Assembly (NCBI RefSeq): GCF_015291625.1
Contig: NZ_CP030047.1
Location: 3,162,001 to 3,226,000 of the forward strand
Source: Bradyrhizobium sp. CCBAU 53421
GTDB taxonomy: Bacteria > Pseudomonadota > Alphaproteobacteria > Rhizobiales > Xanthobacteraceae
Length of the DNA stretch: 64,000 nt
Direction of reading: 5' to 3'
Made by a program: the position numbers and the translations under genes. Within the stretch, counting starts at the first letter, position 1. The number at the start of each line of letters is the position of its first letter. This document shows, in pieces, positions 34,859 through 44,804 of the stretch. A model generated the notes under the pieces. It ran no database searches, was not told the DNA's origin, and saw only the letters and a list, made by a program, of their open reading frames with translations.

Positions 34859-34950
34859 CGATTTCACCCCTGGGAGGCGAGTCCTTAAGTTACAAAGTGA
34901 GCACTCGTTCCTGCGCCGCAGCAGTAATTCGTAATAGGCATGGAACATTT

Positions 34951-35211
34951 TCAAGAAGAACCGATCCCCCGACCTCCCCGCCTGGGGTGATCGGTCTCGA
35001 AAATGAAGGCGGCCTTAAACACCAGGCCACGCTCGGTCCGTACTTCAATTGCGACATCCGGCCAGGTGACTTGCGTCGTCAAGTCTCTTGCCAGTTCGCC
35101 CAAGGTGCGAGCTGCCTTTGCTTCCGCTGTCCGAAGATCGGGAAAATCCAGACCCTCTTCATCCTGGTAGAGGCCCGTTCCGTCTCTGATGTCGAAAAAA
35201 TAATGCGGCAT
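34951..35211 (-). CDS. DUF6894-family protein
   Basis: 86 residues: MPHYFFDIRDGTGLYQDEEG, LDFPDLRTAEAKAARTLGEL, WPDVAIEVRTERG. Third DUF6894 gene of the window. An EcfG-like promoter (35248-35273) lies about 40 bp upstream, suggesting induction in the general stress response. Confidence 0.85.
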   Translation of the reverse strand: MPHYFFDIRDGTGLYQDEEGLDFPDLRTAEAKAARTLGELARDLTTQVTWPDVAIEVRTERGLVFKAAFIFETDHPRRGGRGIGSS

Positions 35212-35247
35212 CGATTGCCTCCACACCGCGTGGCGGTAATGAGAAAA

Positions 35248-35273
35248 AACAGAATTGAGGAGGAGTTCGTTCC
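35248..35273 (-). promoter_or_regulatory. EcfG-like promoter
   Basis: Minus strand GGAAC (35273-35269), 16 nt, CTGTT (35252-35248). Start of transcription would fall about 30 nt before the DUF6894 start codon. Confidence 0.45.
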
Positions 35274-35619
35274 TAGTCCGGGTGGCGAAGCCGCCTGAAA
35301 GGGTGTGCTAACGGTCTACGCTCGTCGTCGGATGGCGCTTGGAAACGAGGGCCGAAACCTTCAGCCGATCCGGGTCGGACGGAAGTCAGCGGGCTGGGGC
35401 GTGGTCATTGCGGTAGCGGCAGGCTCACCGAGCCTGTGTAAGGCCTTTGGGCCAATCGATCAGCTGAGGATACCTGTGTCATACTGGAGGGTATCTGTGT
35501 TATTACCGCTCACGCGGCCCGCTCCAGCTTGGCAGGCGTCCCAGCGAAGGCCATCCAGACGGGTTTCGCGCGTTCCCCGGTGCAAATCTGATTGCCTGAA
35601 GGAGATAGGGCATCGTTCG
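35274..35619. other. 345 bp without a supported gene
   Basis: Upstream region of the decayed HWE kinase. No ribosome site or promoter was identified with confidence. Confidence 0.35.
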
Positions 35620-36696
35620 CAAACTTGAAGGCGATTTTCCGTCAGGTGGGAGCGACATCGCCGCATTAATTCGCGGGTTCGATTGGTCCGCCACCAGCTT
35701 GGGGCCAATCATGGAGTGGCCTGCGCACCTCAAGAGCGCAGTGAGCCTTATGCTGCCGGCCAAAGCACAGATCGTGCTGTTCTGGGGGCCGGAGTTTGTG
35801 GCGCTATACAATGACGCCTATGCACCGACCATAGGTCAAAAGCATCCAAGGGCCCTTGGACGACCGGCCCGCGAGAACTGGGCTGAGCTGTGGGACGATT
35901 TGGAACCCCTGCTTCAACGCGTCCTTGATACTGGCGAAACAGTTTTCGCCAAGGATCGTCCCTTCTACATCGAGCGCCATGGCTACCCCGAGACAGTTTA
36001 TTTCGACATCTCCTATTCTCCTGTTCAAAACGAAGCGGGTGAAATTGGCGGTGTTCTTTGCATCGTCAGTGAGACGACCGAACGTGTAGTTGCGCAAGAG
36101 CGCCAACGGTTGCTCGCGCGCGAGGCGAACCACCGCGCAAGAATATGTTTGCCGTCTTCCACGGCATCATCAATCTGAGTGCTCGGTCAGCTCGAACGCC
36201 TCAGGAAATGGCTCAATCGCTGCGAGGTCGTCTGAACGCTCTCATGCAGGCCAAGGATCTAATCCGTCCTGGGATCATGGGTACGGAAGCGCATGCCGAA
36301 CGAACAACGGTGGGAGACGTAGTGCGAACGGTGTTGCGGCCGTACGAAGACGACACGTCTCGCGAACGGATCATGTTAAGGGCACCTACTGTGCCCGTAG
36401 GTGCGATGGCCGTGACAAGTCTCGCTCTAGCCCTGCATGAAACAACGACGAATGCGGCCAAATACGGCGCGCTATCGGAGCCGACTGGTTCGGTCAGCAT
36501 CACATGGGAGACGCATGGTGGGGATTTCCATCTTGAATGGGAGGAGGCAGGCGGACCCGTGATTGTCGCCCGACCGTCAGCTAAAGGCTTTGGTAGCGTG
36601 CTTGCAGAGCGCAGCATTGCTGACCAACTCGGCGGCAAGGTTGAGCATGATTGGCCTCGCCGACCTACATCATCCTTGGCAAGACCACGGTGCTGA
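35620..36696 (+). pseudogene. PAS-HWE histidine kinase, frameshifted
   Basis: The N-terminal PAS-like domain reads FDWSATSLGPIMEWPAHLKS, FWGPEFVALYNDAYAPTIG, then the start of the kinase H-box AREANHRA. A missing base near 36140 breaks the frame (expected HRAKN). The rest is in the next frame: FAVFHGIINLSARSARTPQE, ALALHETTTNAAKYGALSEP (N box of HWE kinases) and AKGFGSVLAERSIADQLGG. The C-terminal strand is also shifted. In alphaproteobacteria HWE kinases feed PhyR. Inactive as read. Confidence 0.8.
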
Positions 36697-37338
36697 TAGC
36701 CCGTATGGCGCCGACGGCGTCGGGATCATGGGCGATGTAACTGCCTATCAATCGAACGGCAACGCGGCGACCGGGTTCGGCGCCGGCGGCAAGCAGCGGT
36801 CTCTCCGCCCAGTCGGCCGCGTCCAAATATCGCCGGTGGCGCGGCTTCGGTTGGCTGAATCAACATCTGGGAGTTTCGCAGCGAAGCATCGTCATCGCTC
36901 TAGCGGCGATTGCCGTGATTTGCTGCGCGCGTGCGAAATGAAAGACGAACTTGGCGAAGGCGACGACAATTGGTTAAGTTTCGGAAATCGTGCGCGCCAT
37001 CGACACCGCACGTCAATTGTGAGTAGCTGCGCGATGCCTGCATGTAGTACTCGGCATAGAAGGCAACAACAATTGCGGCCGCTATCGCGAAAATTGTCAC
37101 GAGGGGACCGTAAAGCGAGAGCCATGATGCCTGCCGGTGCAGCACACGATCGCGGTCGCCGGCCTTTCCGACGAGCAGTCGACCGACTGCTGATACGTGC
37201 AACCACCCTTTGGCTCGCAGTACCAGAGACTAATTTGGCGGAAGTGCCTTGATTTACTCACCGCATCAATATGATTGACACGCTTGGCTCCGAAGCGCGA
37301 AACTTCCTATGATGGCTTGAGTGAGGCTGATTTTAGTC
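36697..37338. other. 640 bp, only one doubtful membrane frame
   Basis: A minus-strand frame (36900-37145, GTG start) contains the hydrophobic stretch LYGPLVTIFAIAAAIVVAFY and could be a small membrane protein; its C-terminus is not protein-like. Otherwise nothing. Confidence 0.25.
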
Positions 37339-37515
37339 ATGAAGATGCTTACAGAATATTTGGAGCGCGCGGTTGAGTTTGAGAAGTTAGCGGCCTCCGA
37401 GCTGAATGAAGCGTTCAAAACAGAGCTATTAAAGCAGGCTGCGGCGTACCGACATCTGGCAGAGAAGCGCGCCGAGCAATATGGTATGCCGAAGCCCAGT
37501 CCGCCGGAAATCTGA
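37339..37515 (+). CDS. small helical protein
   Basis: 58 residues: MKMLTEYLERAVEFEKLAAS, FKTELLKQAAAYRHLAEKRA, GMPKPSPPEI. Common rhizobial family (TEYLERAVxFExxA...QAxAYRKLAEKRA...P.PSPPEI). Start could be this ATG or the next one at 37345. Unknown function. Confidence 0.7.
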   Translation: MKMLTEYLERAVEFEKLAASELNEAFKTELLKQAAAYRHLAEKRAEQYGMPKPSPPEI

Positions 37516-37551
37516 AGCAAACTCGTTTGCGGCGCGTTGCTCTGGTCGCCG

Positions 37552-37767
37552 CTAAGGATGAAGAAGGAATAGCAGACGCTGCCGCTCTTGTTCACGCTGG
37601 CGCTGGTAGCTGCGCAACGTCTCGAGTTCGGCTTGCGCAGCGTCCGTATCCTGATTCTGTCGCTTCAATTCAATGAGACGCGCCTCGCATTCCGCCAACT
37701 GACGCTCTCCTTCAACTACCTGACGTTCGATCTCCCTTAGTTGATCAGAGATGCCTTCTCTATACAT
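37552..37767 (-). CDS. small coiled-coil protein
   Basis: 71 residues: MYREGISDQLREIERQVVEG, ERQLAECEARLIELKRQNQD, LRSYQRQREQERQRLLFLL. Heptad-like pattern over most of the length. Function unknown; rhizobial family. Confidence 0.6.
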   Translation of the reverse strand: MYREGISDQLREIERQVVEGERQLAECEARLIELKRQNQDTDAAQAELETLRSYQRQREQERQRLLFLLHP

Positions 37768-38039
37768 CGACGGTTCACGCTGCCATAGGTGCGCCCCTGA
37801 AACGATATGCATGCAGCAGATCAAAAGTTCCTAGCGCCCGCTAGACCACGCGACTGATCCGACGTGACCGGGGTTGTCGTCTCGTTTCACTCGCAGGTCG
37901 ACCAAATTCCCATTCGCGCAAAGGCCGTTCTGCGAGCACTATCGATTTGCATGGGATCTCGCGTACGACCTTCGATTTGATCGTCGCCGCCGAGGTCACA
38001 AGCGAAGCCTGGTATTCAAGCATCTGCGCTGGCCGACCT

Positions 38040-38240
38040 GACCGGAAGAACGGTCCGGCGTCACGATCGGCTGTGGCTATGACGTCGGCCAGACGATCCG
38101 GCAGCGGTTTGTGGCCGATTGGTCCGGCAAGATCCCGGATGCGATGCTCAAGGCGCTGATGAAGTGCTGCGGCGTCATGGGCCAGGCCGCGGCTCCGTTG
38201 GGTAGCAAGCTGCGCGGCTGGCCCAGCGCAGCCTTGGCGC
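38040..38240 (+). pseudogene. fragment of a lysozyme-like protein
   Basis: SGVTIGCGYDVGQTIRQRFV, ADWSGKIPDAMLKALMKCCG. The motif SGVTIGxGYDxG is typical of a phage-type/bacterial muramidase family. No start or full domain remains. Confidence 0.4.
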
Positions 38241-38252
38241 AGACGGGACGAC

Positions 38253-39153
38253 CTATAGTAATCGCCCCGCCGAGCGCAGGGCCGCCTCGACGCGCTGCAT
38301 CAGCCGCTCCCGCATGTCAGGCATGGCCTTGCCGAGCAGCAGGAAGACGCGGACGATCGGCAAATAGGGCTGCATCGCAGCCGTCGGCGGCGCAGGGGCT
38401 ATGCCAGCCAGCCGCGCATACTCCGCCTACAGATCCGAATTGACCGTAGCCCGCTCCGGATCGTCGGCGTGTTCCGGGTCAAGCTCGGCAATCAGGACAT
38501 GGCACTGTGCAATCGCGTAGGCGGCGGGCGCACGAGCCGCGCCGAGCTAGTCGATCAGTCCAGGACCCTGCGCCGTCATGATCACGTTGCCGGAGTGAAG
38601 ATCGGAATGGCATAGCACGTCGTCGGGCGCGAGGTGCTCGATCAGCGCAGGACACCGGTGGTGATCCGCTCCGGAAGCACGCTGCTGCCGCCGAACCGCA
38701 ATCAGGCGTCCATCGCCTCGCGCGGCGAGAGTGCGCCCGGCGGCGGTCGCGTCTTGTAAACGCAAGGCAGAGCGTCGCAAGAATTGCGACCGCTTGTTTC
38801 ACGCGTGATCGCGCCGGTGCGCGTAGCCTGCGGTCGGCCCATCGAACCGCGGCAACAAGATGCCATAGCGGCCGTCCAGGGTCACTTCGCCGAGCACCTC
38901 CGGCGCTGGGCCGCCTGCGGCGAAGACTGCGCGGGTCATTTGCGCCTCGTGCTGGATGACCCACGGCGGGATACCTGGCTTGACAACTTGACGACCTGAC
39001 CGGGCGCCCAGGCGTGGACATCAGCGAAGACGCCCTTGGCCAATCTTTTCTCCCAGCGATCCCTGCATACCCGCTTTCCGCCGTGCAGAGCAAACACCGG
39101 GACGGGGAAAACGAAACCCCCTCCGTCGCGGAGCCGCCGGACACTTTGATCAC
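38253..39153 (-). pseudogene. APH-like small-molecule kinase, multiply broken
   Basis: Pieces in several frames: MIKVSGGSATEG (39153), GVFADVHAWAPGQVVKL, AVFAAGGPAPEVLGEV, LDGRYGILLPRFDGPT, then ALIEHLAPDDVLCHSDLHSG (the HxDxxxxN catalytic loop) and NVIMTAQGP. It finishes with LPIVRVFLLLGKAMPDMRER and a stop at 38253. An aminoglycoside-phosphotransferase-fold enzyme, substrate unknown; degraded by many frameshifts and stops. Confidence 0.65.
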
Positions 39154-39493
39154 CCTTCGTCCACTCCGCTAATGGGCGGGAGCGGGCTTGTCATCAGCTA
39201 GGACGGCAAGCCTGCTGCCGCCCGAGCTGAAGCCGAGCGGCAACCTTGGCAACGAAGCCGAACCAAGCAGCTCATCCAAATGCTCGCCAAATTCGCAGAG
39301 AGAGAGATGGCCGGCTCGCAAGGGCTCCTTCATCTAGATTGGCGGCCTAAAGCCACGGCCTCAGCGCCGTGGAGACCAGGGGCCGGGAAGCACCGAAAAT
39401 AGGCTCATGCCAAATGGCACGAGGATTCCGTTCCCGAGCGCGATTTCTGTTAAGCGAGTTGGAACGCCCCGCCAAGCAATTGATTGAGCGAAA
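39154..39493. other. 340 bp without a supported gene
   Basis: Only degenerate sequence seen. Confidence 0.4.
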
Positions 39494-39688
39494 ATGGTTG
39501 AAGGGCTCAGACCGTATGTTGCTTTCGCCGTCGATGCCTTAGGCGTTGCTCGGGCTACCTACGAGTTCACTAGCTACAGTGACGACGAGGCGAAGAAGCG
39601 GGCTGAGGGATTTCTGGATGCCCACGAATTCATAGAGCTTTGGACCGACCATCGGTTAGTCATTCGCATGAAACGTGGATCCGAGTAA
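39494..39688 (+). CDS. small conserved protein, paralogue of 8684
   Basis: 64 residues: MVEGLRPYVAFAVDALGVAR, SDDEAKKRAEGFLDAHEFIE, LWTDHRLVIRMKRG. Same layout as the protein at 8684-8914 (strand, DDEAK.RA helix, xELW, strand). Function unknown. Confidence 0.7.
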   Translation: MVEGLRPYVAFAVDALGVARATYEFTSYSDDEAKKRAEGFLDAHEFIELWTDHRLVIRMKRGSE

Positions 39689-40180
39689 ACTAAACGGCCG
39701 AGATCCTTGGTCTGGTTGGCTCTTGGACTTTGGCGGAGGCAATCCCATTGCCCAAGCCGCTCGCCGCGAGCTCCTAGTGGGCCTCGGCTGTCGTTCAAAA
39801 TATCAGCCTTCAGCTTGGGATTACTCTCGTGCGTGGCCATGCGCTTACTCAGCAGTCATCTTCATTTGACGGCATCCTTGCGAGCCGCAAACGCCGAAGT
39901 AGCGCCTTCCCATTCGTGAGGCATTGGAAATTGCAAGGACGTGACCACCGGCAAGCCAATTGGCGGGACTGCCTGGCGGAGACCGACCGAACCATTTCAT
40001 GCAGCGTTGGGGCATCGCCGGATGGTCGCGCCGATTGCGAGGGAAGTGAAGCCGCCTGGACTTAGAATGCGGTACGCGGCAAATCACACCAATTCGAGCG
40101 CATTAGTTCGGATCGCATCCGAAATGAAGGCCAGGACGGACTGTGGGGTGGTCTCGTCCGGCAACAAGGCTCTCAACGAA
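39689..40180. other. 490 bp without a supported gene
   Basis: No frame with a recognised family or ribosome site. Confidence 0.4.
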
Positions 40181-40438
40181 CTATTTTGGCGGCTCGACCG
40201 TCGTTTTGGTCGACCCGTCTGGCGCTGCCTGCATTCCGGGCGGACTTTGCCCTTGGGGGCTTTCCGAAGGTGCGCCACCTGAACCCGTATTAATCGGTCC
40301 AGTCCAACCTTGCGGTTGCAACTGACCTTTTTCTTCGGGGACCGAACGACCTTCTGACGTCTTGATATCATCCTTTGGCTGCGCTGCTGCCAATCCGCAG
40401 GAGATTACAAAGCAAATGGACGCTAGTCCGGCTCGCAT
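40181..40438 (-). CDS. small secreted protein
   Basis: 85 residues: signal peptide MRAGLASICFVISCGLAAAQ, then a Pro/Gly/Ser-rich polar tail (LQPQGWTGPINTGSGGAPSE...). Matches a rhizobial secreted family. ATG 40438 follows GGAAGG. First gene of a minus-strand set with two membrane micro-proteins upstream. Unknown role. Confidence 0.65.
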   Translation of the reverse strand: MRAGLASICFVISCGLAAAQPKDDIKTSEGRSVPEEKGQLQPQGWTGPINTGSGGAPSESPQGQSPPGMQAAPDGSTKTTVEPPK

Positions 40439-40504
40439 ATTTGAACCTTCCATTTGGCTCGTGGACTGGGGTTGCGATGATCTGCCAAGGATTGGCATCG
40501 GTGA

Positions 40505-40606
40505 TTAACGGAAATAGGTGAGCCCTCCCGCCACGATCGCTAAGACGAACGCCAAAGTGGCGGCCGCAATAATCCAGGGCATATCTCGGCGTTCTCTGGG
40601 CGTCAT
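40505..40606 (-). CDS. one-helix membrane peptide (33 aa)
   Basis: MTPRERRDMPWIIAAATLAF then VLAIVAGGLTYFR: charged head, one helix, Arg end. Lies between two other micro-genes on the same strand. Unknown function. Confidence 0.5.
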   Translation of the reverse strand: MTPRERRDMPWIIAAATLAFVLAIVAGGLTYFR

Positions 40607-40625
40607 GGGCTGTACGCGAACCAAA

Positions 40626-40706
40626 TCAATGTCCGAAGAACAACCACAGTAGGATGATCACAGGAATCGGCACGCCCAAAAGCCAAAGCAAAACTCCTCG
40701 TCCCAT
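40626..40706 (-). CDS. one-helix membrane peptide (26 aa)
   Basis: MGRGVLLWLLGVPIPVIILL then WLFFGH. A widespread tiny membrane peptide in rhizobia (GxLLWLLGIPIPxIILxWLF). Good GGAGGAAAG ribosome site. Function unknown. Confidence 0.65.
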   Translation of the reverse strand: MGRGVLLWLLGVPIPVIILLWLFFGH

Positions 40707-40825
40707 CTTCTTTCCTCCGTCGTTTATTTCGCCAACGGCAACGTCGGAGGACTTGCCGATGTTCCTCGCCCGCTAGTCGCGTCCTCACTGCCGCGGCGGA
40801 ATGGTGGAGGGCGGACAGCTGAAAG

Positions 40826-41080
40826 TCATCCCTTAATGACGAGGCGACCAAGGAACGCATTGCACGCTCGTTCGGCTTCAGCGAACGTACTGAAGGGAGA
40901 TCCGGACACATGAGCTGCGGGCATATTCAGAAAGTTGGGGCGATATGACGCAACAAAGCCCGGCTCTCCATGCAATCCAGGTCCACTCCGGCTCTCGTTA
41001 CTGATGACGAATGAATAGTCGTCGCCGCTCGCGATCCATATCTCCAGTTCGGTATCGACTCGGCGGAAGTGCAGGGCCAT
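40826..41080 (-). CDS. small conserved protein
   Basis: 84 residues: MALHFRRVDTELEIWIASGD, DYSFVISNESRSGPGLHGEP, STFAEAERACNAFLGRL. Mixed alpha/beta small protein; start after GGAGGGTGAT. Family not recognised; the layout resembles a WGR/DUF1508-like strand-helix unit only loosely. Confidence 0.6.
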   Translation of the reverse strand: MALHFRRVDTELEIWIASGDDYSFVISNESRSGPGLHGEPGFVASYRPNFLNMPAAHVSGSPFSTFAEAERACNAFLGRLVIKG

Positions 41081-41206
41081 ATCACCCTCCACAAACTTTA
41101 GGCCTCCGTGATCATCCAGATGGGACGCATATCATGCCTTTGTGCGGTTGGCAGCTTCAGCCTCCCGCGCGTTCGGCCTTAACGAGGTGAGGCCGCCGGT
41201 TCGCTG

Positions 41207-41563
41207 CTAATAGCACGTATATTCCTGCTGACTGGCTGTTGCGACGCAGTAGCCATAACTTGCACGGTACGGATAGCCGTAGCCATAGGGGTAACCGTAG
41301 CCATAGCCGTAGTCGGAACCATATCCGTAGGGGTAGCCGTATCCGTAGGGGTAGGCGGCGTAGGCACCTGCCAAGCCGAGGCCTATTCCAAGTCCAACGG
41401 CGGCTGCTCCAAACCCGCCTCCACGCCAGCCGCCGCCGCCAAACCCGCCGTGGAAACCGCCGCCATGAAAGCCACCGCCAAAGCCTGCGCGCGCCGAAGC
41501 AGCAGTCCGCGCAAACGCCACGGTGATAACCGCGATTAGCGTGACTAGGGTTTTCCTAAGCAT
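41207..41563 (-). CDS. secreted Gly/Tyr-rich protein
   Basis: 118 residues: signal-like N-terminus MLRKTLVTLIAVITVAFART, then FGGGFHGGGFHGG repeats, a short hydrophobic segment, and (YGYGYPYGYG)-type repeats, ending with a cysteine pair (YCVATASQQEYTCY). Typical rhizobial envelope protein; function unknown. Confidence 0.75.
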   Translation of the reverse strand: MLRKTLVTLIAVITVAFARTAASARAGFGGGFHGGGFHGGFGGGGWRGGGFGAAAVGLGIGLGLAGAYAAYPYGYGYPYGYGSDYGYGYGYPYGYGYPYRASYGYCVATASQQEYTCY

Positions 41564-42150
41564 CGGACTCTCCCAGCTCTTAGAAAGTCGCCCGATTTGG
41601 AAAACACCTCATGTCCGTTTTAGTTGCTGACTAAGCGGCTTCCCGGCGCACCCGCCATGGTCCATGACCTCATTTCTTGGCTTTTTGCTCGATCGCGACC
41701 AGCCGACTTGCCTCGGGCCGGATGAATTCACCTCCTTGTTCCTCGCGGTAGCCGCCGGGCAACCCTGGCTAGCGCGCCGCGGATCGCCTGTAGCAGATCG
41801 CGCTCGCGTCGGTAGCGATCAGATATTTGGAATCTCCATTCCACCAAGGTCATCGCCCAAGCGCATGCCTGCGCCGGACGTTAAACGTTACCGCCAGAAG
41901 GCTGCTGAGAACGAGGAGGCTGCGACTGCGAGCGCGAAGGCGGCTTGGCTGCAGGCGGTTGAGGAATAGAGGAACTCGCGCAAGCGGCAGAGGAAAAGCC
42001 GGACGGTCCTGGAAGCCACGTCGAAGTCTCCTGTGCAAAGCACATTAATCGCGAACCGTATTCTGCTCGCCGCGCCGCATATTTTTGCTTGCGTTCGCCG
42101 GGCCGAGTTTGACGGGGGCGCCCGCCAGACCGACGATATGTGCCGCCGGT
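41564..42150. other. 590 bp without a clear gene
   Basis: A plus-strand frame ending at 41969 finishes with VKRYRQKAAENEEAATASAK, like the tail of rhizobial helical small proteins, but has no good start. Otherwise nothing. Confidence 0.3.
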
Positions 42151-42396
42151 CTAGGCAAGCCGCCAAAATCCAAATCGTCTTTTACGCTTAGGTGCTTTGC
42201 TTGCGGGGACGCCCTCCAACGCGGCAAACCTAACTAACAATTTTCGCAAATGCGGTGGAACCGGAGTGATATTGCGGGCGAGATGCTGGCGGAGTCGATC
42301 CCCGATCTCGTCGCAAATCGCGCGGGAATGGTTCGGTTCCAATGGAGTTGGATCGGACGCGTTGGCGCGGCGAGGTTCGGCCATGGCTGCCACCAT
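42151..42396 (-). CDS. NepR-like small protein (possible anti-sigma factor)
   Basis: 81 residues: polar N-terminus, then ICDEIGDRLRQHLARNITPV, PPHLRKLLVRFAAL and a basic tail ending in KRKRRFGFWRLA. The segment resembles the NepR core (IGxxLRxxY......VPxRFxxLLxxL), one residue shorter. NepR binds EcfG and is removed by phospho-PhyR. Start at 42396 or 42384. Similarity is by eye; could be unrelated. Confidence 0.4.
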   Translation of the reverse strand: MVAAMAEPRRANASDPTPLEPNHSRAICDEIGDRLRQHLARNITPVPPHLRKLLVRFAALEGVPASKAPKRKRRFGFWRLA

Positions 42397-42639
42397 TAGC
42401 TGATGTGCACAGCTTCTTTGCGTGTGCACGGCTTCCCCTGCCGCCACCGATAGCAACGCGGACCAGGCTTGCTTCGATCCACCGGAACCGAGCTTTTTAT
42501 CATATGTGAATTGCAATGGACTTCGCAAATGCGGGGCGCAGAATTACAAATCTGTCTGCCTGCGACGTATTTCTGACGGTCACCACCATGAGAGTCGCTT
42601 TCCTGCCCGAAGTCGCTGGTTTCTCCCTTGTTGGGCTGT

Positions 42640-43151
42640 TCTAAATCGATCCGGTCAAGGCTGCGGAGCGTCCAACTCCTCGCGCTCCGCATCCGGTCCG
42701 CCGACAGCGAGTTCTTCAACACCAAATACACCGACGTGTTCGCCAACGCCGCGATGGGCTGGCCCGCGATCATCTCGCTTGATCTGCCGAGCGTGCGGAC
42801 CATCGCCGCCGCGATGGGAGCCCGGCTTCTCGTCAACCTCACCGACCAGTTGTTTGTTCTTGGGGGCATCTTCGACGGCGACCAGCCGGGGCCCGGCCCC
42901 GGCTGCCGCAAGAGCGCAATCGCTATGGAGTTAACTTCCGCGTCAATGATCCGTCCCTGCTGCTCGGCTTGGCCCACACGAAGTTTCGAAGGGCTCCCGA
43001 CAGCTGTGATCGATATCAGATTAGGGAAGGTTGGACCCTGCACTCCAATTTTCAGTACATCATCCATCCGGGCGGAGGTGCCACCAGCCCGTCGAGCGCT
43101 ACGCCTCATAATGCAACCGTGGTTGGCCTACGATCGACTTTGAAGTTCTAG
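42640..43151 (+). pseudogene. OprB-family carbohydrate porin remnant
   Basis: ADSEFFNTKYTDVFANAAMG, WPAIISLDLP, LTDQLFVLGGIFDGDQPGPG, then in another frame RYGVNFRVNDPSLLLGLAHT and GWTLHSNFQYIIHPGGGATS, ending GLRSTLKF. These are C-terminal beta-strands of an outer-membrane OprB porin. Internal deletions and frameshifts; N-terminal half absent. Confidence 0.75.
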
Positions 43152-43177
43152 CTTGAGTTGCGACACAAGAGCCCAAC

Positions 43178-43693
43178 TCAGCGTGCCAGCCGTTTGATGG
43201 TCTTGGTCGCACGGTTGGGGCCATGCCATCCGAGGAATTTTAGCTCCTTGTTCTCCAGCGCATTCGTCGCCCGAAAGAACTGTTCGAGATCATCGCGCGC
43301 ATGGGAAGGGAGATTACGGATATCCTTCAGGTTCGTTTCGAGCGGTGACCGGTCAGGCACTGCAAAAATGCGGTCGTTTCGCTCACTCTTGCCCTTTGTC
43401 TTCTGCTCGACTTCGAGAATGCCGACCGGCCGACAGCGTAGCACGACACCTGGATAGGTTTGCGCGTCATGCAGTATCAGCACGTCCAGCGGATCGCCAT
43501 CCTCAGCCTTGGTGGAGGGAATGAAGCCCCAATCGTAAGGATAGGTCAGGCCCGCCATCAGTGGCTTTGCCAGAGCGAAGACGCGGAGCTTGGGATCGAA
43601 ATCGAGCTTGCACGAACTGCCGCGCGGCGTCTCGACGACAGCAAAGATATTGTCGTCGTCAGCCCAGCTTGGCAGCTTTGTCAGATTGGTCAT
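43178..43693 (-). CDS. ppa: inorganic pyrophosphatase
   Basis: 171 residues, the usual size of a family I (hexameric) soluble PPase. It contains the signature DGDPLDVLIL with the metal-binding aspartates, the GFIPSTKAED segment before it, and K/Y residues of the active site (LTYPYDWGFIP). It hydrolyses PPi to phosphate in the cytoplasm. Start ATG 43693 (MTNLTKLPSW) is preferred; the upstream extension is not protein-like. A second PPase may exist elsewhere; this divergent copy sits in a stress-type neighbourhood. Confidence 0.85.
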   Translation of the reverse strand: MTNLTKLPSWADDDNIFAVVETPRGSSCKLDFDPKLRVFALAKPLMAGLTYPYDWGFIPSTKAEDGDPLDVLILHDAQTYPGVVLRCRPVGILEVEQKTKGKSERNDRIFAVPDRSPLETNLKDIRNLPSHARDDLEQFFRATNALENKELKFLGWHGPNRATKTIKRLAR

Positions 43694-43766
43694 GGCGGAG
43701 GTCGATACGCATTTTGCAACGAAAAGTGGGTCTAGCGGAATCATCCGCCGGCCCCCGAGGTGGCAA

Positions 43767-44282
43767 TCAAGCGGCGGTGGAGGCCTTCCTGTTGATGCCC
43801 TTGCGCAGTGCAACGGAATTGAGTTTGGTGTTCGCGGCCTTCTCTTCGTTCAGGTTCGTGTTCAGGAAACGCACGATATCGTCATGGCCGAGCTCCTCGG
43901 CCCAGGCGATTAGCGCGCCATAGCGGCAGATCTCGTAATGCTCGACGGCTTGCGCGTTGGCCACGATCGCTGCATCGAGCACGGCCTTGTCTTCGATCTC
44001 GCCAGCAGTCTCGTCCGCTTCCTTGATGATGCCATCGATGGCCGGACACTGCGTGCCGCTCGGCGACTGGGCCAGTTTCTCAAAAGCCTTTTCGAGGCGC
44101 TCGACCTGCTTGTTCGTCTCTTCGAGATGGTTCTTCAGGCCCGTGACTAGATCCCGGTTGGTGGCCTTGTCGATCATCTTTGGCAACGCTTTGAGGATTT
44201 GCTGTTCGGCATAATAGATGTCCTGCAACCCATGTAGCAGCAGATCATCCATCGTCTTGATGTCTTTTGTGAATAGTCCCAT
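43767..44282 (-). CDS. DUF892 (YciE/YciF-like) ferritin-like protein
   Basis: 171 residues: MGLFTKDIKTMDDLLLHGLQ, DIYYAEQQILKALPKMIDKA, then the second helix pair ending GALIAWAEELGHDDIVRFLN and LNEEKAANTKLNSVA. The E/H residues (YYAEQQI, E.LGH, EEK) match the four-helix ferritin-like DUF892 fold. These proteins are strongly stress-induced in many bacteria. AGGGAGTGA ribosome site. A broken copy lies at 21087-21253. Confidence 0.9.
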   Translation of the reverse strand: MGLFTKDIKTMDDLLLHGLQDIYYAEQQILKALPKMIDKATNRDLVTGLKNHLEETNKQVERLEKAFEKLAQSPSGTQCPAIDGIIKEADETAGEIEDKAVLDAAIVANAQAVEHYEICRYGALIAWAEELGHDDIVRFLNTNLNEEKAANTKLNSVALRKGINRKASTAA

Positions 44283-44804
44283 GACGTCACTCCCTGATCC
44301 TAAAGCGATGGAACGACACGGGTCAGGCTTTGTTCCTCGCCCTTTTTGCCGCAGCCGGCCGCGTAGGTCGGCTCGCCGAGCGACCCTCCATCCGAAAAAA
44401 GGCGCGCGGAGACTCGCTTTCCGTCGGAGGAACTGCGGTGCCGAGCGGGCGGTTCGCCTTTTTGCGCGGAGTTCAGGATGATCAGCGCCGGAGCTTTTGC
44501 CGGAGGCGGGGGAGTTCAAAGGCGGTGCGCATTGCGACACCTACACCTTCGACGTCCACCTGCAGGGCGACAACGAGACGGTGTTCTTCGACGTCTAGCA
44601 GCAATCGTTCGTGGAGACGCGAAACCATTGCGTTGTCTCTCGCGCTGATCGTTCGCGGCCACGAAAGCGCAGGTTTTTTAGTGACAATTCGCGGATAGAC
44701 GTTGCACCGATCATCGCCGCCATCCATCATCACGTCGGCAGCCGGAGCCGTCCGAATAATGCGGATGATTGCCGCAGTGATCGAACGGTTCTGCAAAGAG
44801 CAGA
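44283..44804. other. 520 bp without a supported gene
   Basis: Short frames without family signatures; probably degenerate. Confidence 0.35.
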
